From Aphelenchoides besseyi (lineage: Eukaryota > Nematoda > Chromadorea > Rhabditida > Aphelenchoididae), in contig JAMPIQ010000001.1 of NCBI GenBank assembly GCA_024699855.1, forward strand, positions 8,804,001 through 8,868,000: 64,000 nucleotides of DNA, read 5' to 3'. The notes below the pieces were generated by a model. That model saw only the letters and a list, made by a program, of their open reading frames with translations, did no database searches and was not told where the DNA came from. How positions within the stretch are numbered: position 1 is the first letter of the stretch; every line of letters starts with the position of its first letter. The translations under genes were made by a program, and so were the position numbers. Below, one piece after another: positions 59,517-64,000 of the stretch.

Positions 59517-61980
59517 ATGCCGTTGACCAAAACCGAGCGTGGATCACCGGAAGGTAGCGAGGACTGTAAGTTGCTATCTTCTGGCTTTTAAGTTCTAGAA
59601 AAGATGTTTTAGTGGACAGCGAAGAACGGTCAGGAACAATGGCTTGTTTGGTTTGCGGAGACGTAAATTCAGAAAGTAATTTCATTAATCGATTGATATT
59701 TTAGGTGGCAACTGGAAGACATTACGGAACTTTGGTAAGAAGTGATTAGTGGAATAAATTCTAATTGTTCGGTCTTCAGGCTTGGTATGTTTATTTCATT
59801 TAATCTCGTTTACATTTTGCACTTGTGTCTGAAGATTTTAACACACAAATATGAAATGTAAACATGATTTAATGAACATCCTGTTTAGCAATGGCTGCAA
59901 GGTGAGATCGAAATTCGAATTAAAATGAATCCATCGTTTAGGGCTTCTTTCGCAGAACCATCAGGCGCGCATACAAATACAATTGTCGTTTTGATGGAAA
60001 TTGCAATATCGATAAACGTAATTCTCCAAGAAACTTTTCGATGTAATTCGGAACGTTTAAGATAATCGTGCGGTTTGTCGTGCCTGCCGCTTCTCTCGGT
60101 GTATTCGATTCGGAATGAAAGTTGACGCTGTGCAAAACGAACGCGATTTGATTGGCAAACGACCACGTACACATTCTCAAACCTCCGTTGCTCCACCGTC
60201 CGTTGCGCCAACGGGCACAATTTCGCCGCCAATCGTTGCAGCAGTTGCGAATTCGGTTTCTCCAATTGCCGCTAATTTGAATGGAAGTACGACGATGAGC
60301 GGACAATTCTTTGGCACGGAAATTCAACCGGAACTCGTTCAAACTTCCCAATCACCGCTTTGTGCTCCACAACGACCGATCAATAGAAACACGGCAGTTG
60401 ATCCGTGGGATTGTCCGAAGATGCTGTTGGAATTGTTAATGAAATCAGAGGAGAAAATCAAGAATCTTCGCGACTCGGTCATAAAAGAGACCGGTAAGAT
60501 GGATTACACAATTCGTCCACAACAACCCGTGAGTTGATTGGGCCCAAAATAGTTTATTTCAATTTTTAGCCAAAAATCAATCAAAACGGTCGAAAAGCAA
60601 CACCAAACGACATCCTTCATTCACTGCACTCACAACTTCTGCTCGTCATCGAATGGGCCAAACAGCTTCGACCATTCAGCGAGCTATGTACAGAAGATCA
60701 AACGGCGTTGCTCAAAAACTTTGCTTCTCAGCATATTGTGCTTTGCGTTGCCTATCGCTCAATCAATGCATCCGATTTCCTTCAACTTATCAACGACACA
60801 TGCATTCCGCGTGTTAACGTTGGTGGAAGTGATGAGGGCGACGATTTCTACCGCAAAGACTGCGAACGAGTTATGGTGAGTTGACCTCTTTTCCTGTTGT
60901 TTACAGACAACCGCAATCGTTCTCTAAAAAAATGTATTTCAGGACCAACTCGTGGCTCCAATGCGTTATTTGAACATCAATGACTACGAGTTTGTTGCCA
61001 TGAAAGCGTGTGTTTTGTTCAACCCGGTTGCTCGTGGATTGTCCAACGAGTCAGTTATGAAAGTCTTGGATACACGACGTCGAATATTCAACGCTCTCGA
61101 GCACTACGTCAGAACTAAAACACCTGTTGACATAAATCGTGTCGGCGACTTGACTTTTTTCATCTTGAGTCCTCTTCAGGGTCTTGCTAAATCCATTTCC
61201 GAAGACGTGCTATTGACAAAAATGAGCGGAATTGCACAAATCGATTTGTTGATGGACGAGTTGATGTTGGAAGGTATAATCGGTTAATTTATTGCAAAAA
61301 TAACTCATGTACCATCAAATGAATATACAAAATAAGAGTCGTTTACAACCTCAATAAATCTAGGTTTAGATACTGAGCCCAAACATCACAAACACGCCAT
61401 GGACCTACGACGATCGTTGTCTGAAACTGAGCAAGCAAATTTGTTTGGTTTTGTTTTACATTTGAGTATTTAGGCCCGTTCCACGAGCAACTACGGAAAG
61501 TTGTAGCGAGAATACGTTGACCGAATTGCGTCCGATGCCAGTCGTTCCAACAAGGGCTCCGTTGGTTGGCTCTGCTCCAGCACAATTCAATATTGAGCCG
61601 AATATTATGAACGTTCCAACAACAAGCGAAATGTCACCAATCAATGACTACGAAATGCCATCAACTCTTTCATCTTACGTTTTCGGTGGCACACTTCAAA
61701 GGTATGTTTTGTAGTCGGTTGTTATTTAATCTGTTGGTTTAGTCCCATTTCTCCATCAAATGACATTATGTTTTCGTCCGCTTCCACAGCACCAGCATCT
61801 GTTGACTATCCAGCACCAAAACTTAGCAATTGTAGTCAACTAAGCGGCGCAATTTCTCCGCCCCAGCAATGGACTACGCTCATTTCAAATCCAACCACGT
61901 ACGAATATCCAATCTACACGAGTTCCATCCAGCCAACTTATCCCCCAGTTGCCCCTACTGCAACCCCTTTAAATTTTTAG
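59517..61980 (+). CDS. Nuclear hormone receptor (HNF4-like supplementary type)
   Basis: A ligand-regulated transcription factor of the nucleus. Exons: 59517-59565, 59613-59662, 59705-59734, 59780-59784 (5 nt), 59889-59901 (13 nt), 59942-60017, 60062-60528, 60570-60875, 60943-61273, 61370 to about 61448, about 61489-61701 and 61743-61980. The C4 DNA-binding domain reads MACLVCGDVATGRHYGTLAC, NGCKGFFRRTIRRAYKYNCR, DGNCNIDKHNRAVCRACR, then CIRFGM and VQNERD. The P-box NGCKG and the VQNERD extension are like HNF4. The ligand-binding domain begins near LLLVIEWAKQLRPFSEL with DQTALLKNFASQHIVL. The C-terminal tail is long and Ser/Pro/Thr-rich. The join around 61448-61489 is uncertain: a 40-nt intron with a weak donor is needed to keep frame. 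Confidence 0.88.
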
Positions 61981-62256
61981 CAAGTTTTAAATTCTCTTTA
62001 TTTCTTTCCTTAACGAACGCCTCATCTTGTAATACCTTCCAACGAATTTATTTACCGCCAGTCATTTTCGTTTTTCTTATGTACCTCAAGCGTCAACTTT
62101 AAACAGATTTTGACCGAATCGCAAACCATAAAACGTGTAATGAAAATATTGATGGGTAATAAAAGATGATTTATGTTTGCTAAAGAACCTAGTTAAATAC
62201 TCTCATACCAAGATTGTTAAAGTAGAAAATGGGGATCGATTTATTCGTTCAGTAGC
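61981..62256. other. Short convergent intergenic spacer
   Basis: The nuclear receptor (+) and the acyl-CoA synthetase (-) end tail to tail here. AATAAA-like signals occur near 62158 on the + strand. Confidence 0.4.
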
Positions 62257-64000
62257 TTATATACGCGAGTAGACACCCGATTGAATGTCGAAGAACATTT
62301 TCGAGTCCAACGGAAGGTATTTCCGTTCTATTGCATTCCAGTAGTAAAGAGAATCATCGCCGCATTGGGTGGGATCAAAACCTTGTTTTTGCAGTTCCGA
62401 TTTCTTCAGTTTGAACGTTCCAGTGCGATTGACTTGTTTGCAGATGCGAAGAAAGAGTGGAATTGCAAAGCTGGCCAAGTGCTCCGGCAAACGTTCAGCC
62501 AACTCGTCCAACAAATCCTAAACTCCCGGATTGAACTTGTTCTTGTGTTCTTCAAACCTCGACGTTTGCATCTTCCTTCAACGTTGCTCCAATCATTCCG
62601 GCACGACCTTCACGTCCCAAAACCTCGACTCCGTAGACAGTCGCGTCTTCGATGCTCATGATCGGTTGAAGAACTCCTTCGACTTCCGTAGTACTGACAT
62701 TCTCTCCACGCTAAATCAGAAAGTTGAGGTTCTCGTTTGAAAACCTACCCAACGGTACGTATCACCACGACGATCTTTGAAGTAAACGTAACCGTTTTTG
62801 TCCCATAAAAGAATATCTCCCGTTTCGAAAGCCGCATCGCCCATTTGCAGAACATTTCGAATGACTTTCTTTTCAGTTTCTGCTTGATCAAGATATCCCT
62901 CGAAACTGCTGTGAGCATCGTCTTTAATCATTCCAACCACTTCTCCTAAAAACACGAATTGGATGCACAGCAATGATTACTAACCAATGTCTCCTGGCTT
63001 GCATGGAATACACAAACCTTCTTCGGTACGACACAAATCTTGAGTCTCAGGATCGACCTGAAAGTATGTTTATTTTTGCATTCAATTGAAAAGCTCACTT
63101 TAAGTAAACGCATTGGATAAGCTTTGTGGAGGCCGAAGTTAACGGGAATGAAACCACACGAACCACGATGACCATCGATATTAAGCATCGAAGAATTGCC
63201 CTCAGTCGAACCGTAGAACTCGCCAATACGCTCGATGCCAAAGCGATCTACGAATTCTTTCCAAATTGCCGGACGAAGACCATTTCCGTACATCATTCGA
63301 ATTTGATGTTTTTGATCCTCCGGTTGGTAGGGTTGGGACAAAAGATAACGACAAATCTCGCCGATATACTGACTGACCGTCGCATCGTGTTTGATTGCGT
63401 CCTTCCAGAACTCTTGAGCCGAAAAACTGCGGCGAATAATTGCAGTTGAACCACGGATAATCGTTTGGCCGATTCCAATGATTCCAGCAGAAGAATGGTA
63501 CAACGGCTACAAAAATAGAAGAATAATCGGAGTGAAAAACAACTTGCCATGGTGATGTAAATGCGGTCCGAATTGCGTATATCAAAAGCATAACCAGTGG
63601 CTTGAGTCAAAAAAAAGTAACCTGAAAGCCTTCATTTTGGGTTCTCATTGCACGGACTTACGGAAATGTTTGATCACCGCGGCTTTTGGATTGCCGGTCG
63701 TCCCACTGGTGTAGATATAGCAGAGAATGCCTGAAGCAAAGTCAGTAAACTCGAACGCCGAACTCACTTTCAAAATTGTGACCGAATGGAATTGACGGTT
63801 CGGTTTCATCGTGTGTCAACTCGCAAAGATCGAGAATGTCGCCGTAAACCTCCGACTTTCCAACGCTGAGAACTTGAGTGTCACGCGGCAAGAGCCCTTC
63901 ACTGATGGTCGTACGCAATGCTGAAAGTGATTAATAGGATGATTACAGGTCATCTGCTTACTGGAGAGAAGCGTTGGAGTCGTCACAATCGTTGTTGCAT
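62257..64000 (-). CDS. Fatty-acid transport protein / very-long-chain acyl-CoA synthetase (SLC27 family), 3' part
   Basis: Minus-strand exons in transcription order: 64000 (cut by the window) to 63962, 63920-63768, 63730-63662, 63621-63548, 63506-63099, 63057-62985, 62945-62749, 62710-62558 and 62517-62257. The AMP-binding P-loop reads [15 protein letters not shown]. It is followed by [24 protein letters not shown] (the ATP/AMP motif), [17 protein letters not shown], then [15 protein letters not shown], the FATP/VLACS signature. The C-terminus has [12 protein letters not shown] and ends in GVYSRI. The enzyme activates long or very-long-chain fatty acids with CoA and ATP at membranes and supports uptake. 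The intron after 63548 starts with GC. The N-terminal half lies right of the window. Confidence 0.93.

Noticed and set aside
1..64000. CRISPR arrays, bacterial operons, phage or virus genes
   Set aside because: None seen; the window is intron-rich eukaryotic DNA with no regular short repeats with spacers and no viral protein motifs.

Overview
The window reads as nuclear DNA of a nematode. Coding regions are cut by many introns of about 37-60 nt with GTAAGT-like donors and TTTCAG or TTTTAG acceptors. Several genes carry an isolated 3' splice site 2-6 nt upstream of the start ATG, as expected for spliced-leader trans-splicing. The gene families are also nematode-like: a muscleblind protein starting MFDENSN, an HNF4-type supplementary nuclear receptor, a receptor guanylyl cyclase and STMC6/Shisa-like membrane proteins. 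I cannot fix the genus. GC content is moderate and there is no bacterial-style gene packing.

Left part (1-15 kb), + strand: the 3' end of the U2SURP/SR140 splicing factor, a small Ly6-like GPI protein, a Cys-motif single-pass membrane protein with alternative last exons, and a 19-exon receptor guanylyl cyclase whose catalytic domain holds a 1-nt frameshift. Last comes a gene of unknown N-terminal part that ends in a mariner (Mos1-type) helix-turn-helix.

Middle (15-39 kb): the minus-strand muscleblind gene (15.1-18.4 kb), then a gene-poor, repeat-bearing region. It holds two related fold-back elements with long inverted arms containing tRNA-like segments (26345-27659 and 30923-31718), a recent segmental duplication (23.5-25.3 kb against 30.5-31.1 kb), and a decaying Myb/SANT-like gene (about 25.3-28.9 kb) with the first element in an intron. 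A candidate GIY-YIG endonuclease gene lies just downstream. From 31.7 to 39.0 kb I find no gene; the + strand there is visibly T-rich.

Right part (39-64 kb) is gene-dense: a secreted GPI-type protein, a nucleotide-sugar glycosyltransferase-like protein, a mucin-like membrane protein, a small orphan protein, a tandem pair of M16 metalloproteases, and a convergent minus-strand oligopeptide transporter (SLC15/PTR2). After an empty stretch there is an internally deleted mariner-like transposon with 90-bp inverted repeats, a nuclear receptor with a 5-nt microexon, and the 3' part of a minus-strand fatty-acid transport/acyl-CoA synthetase gene.

Genes are mostly functionally unrelated neighbours. 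The exception worth noting is two peptidases beside a peptide transporter. Exon boundaries were derived by hand from splice signals, reading frame and family conservation; no search or alignment program was run.
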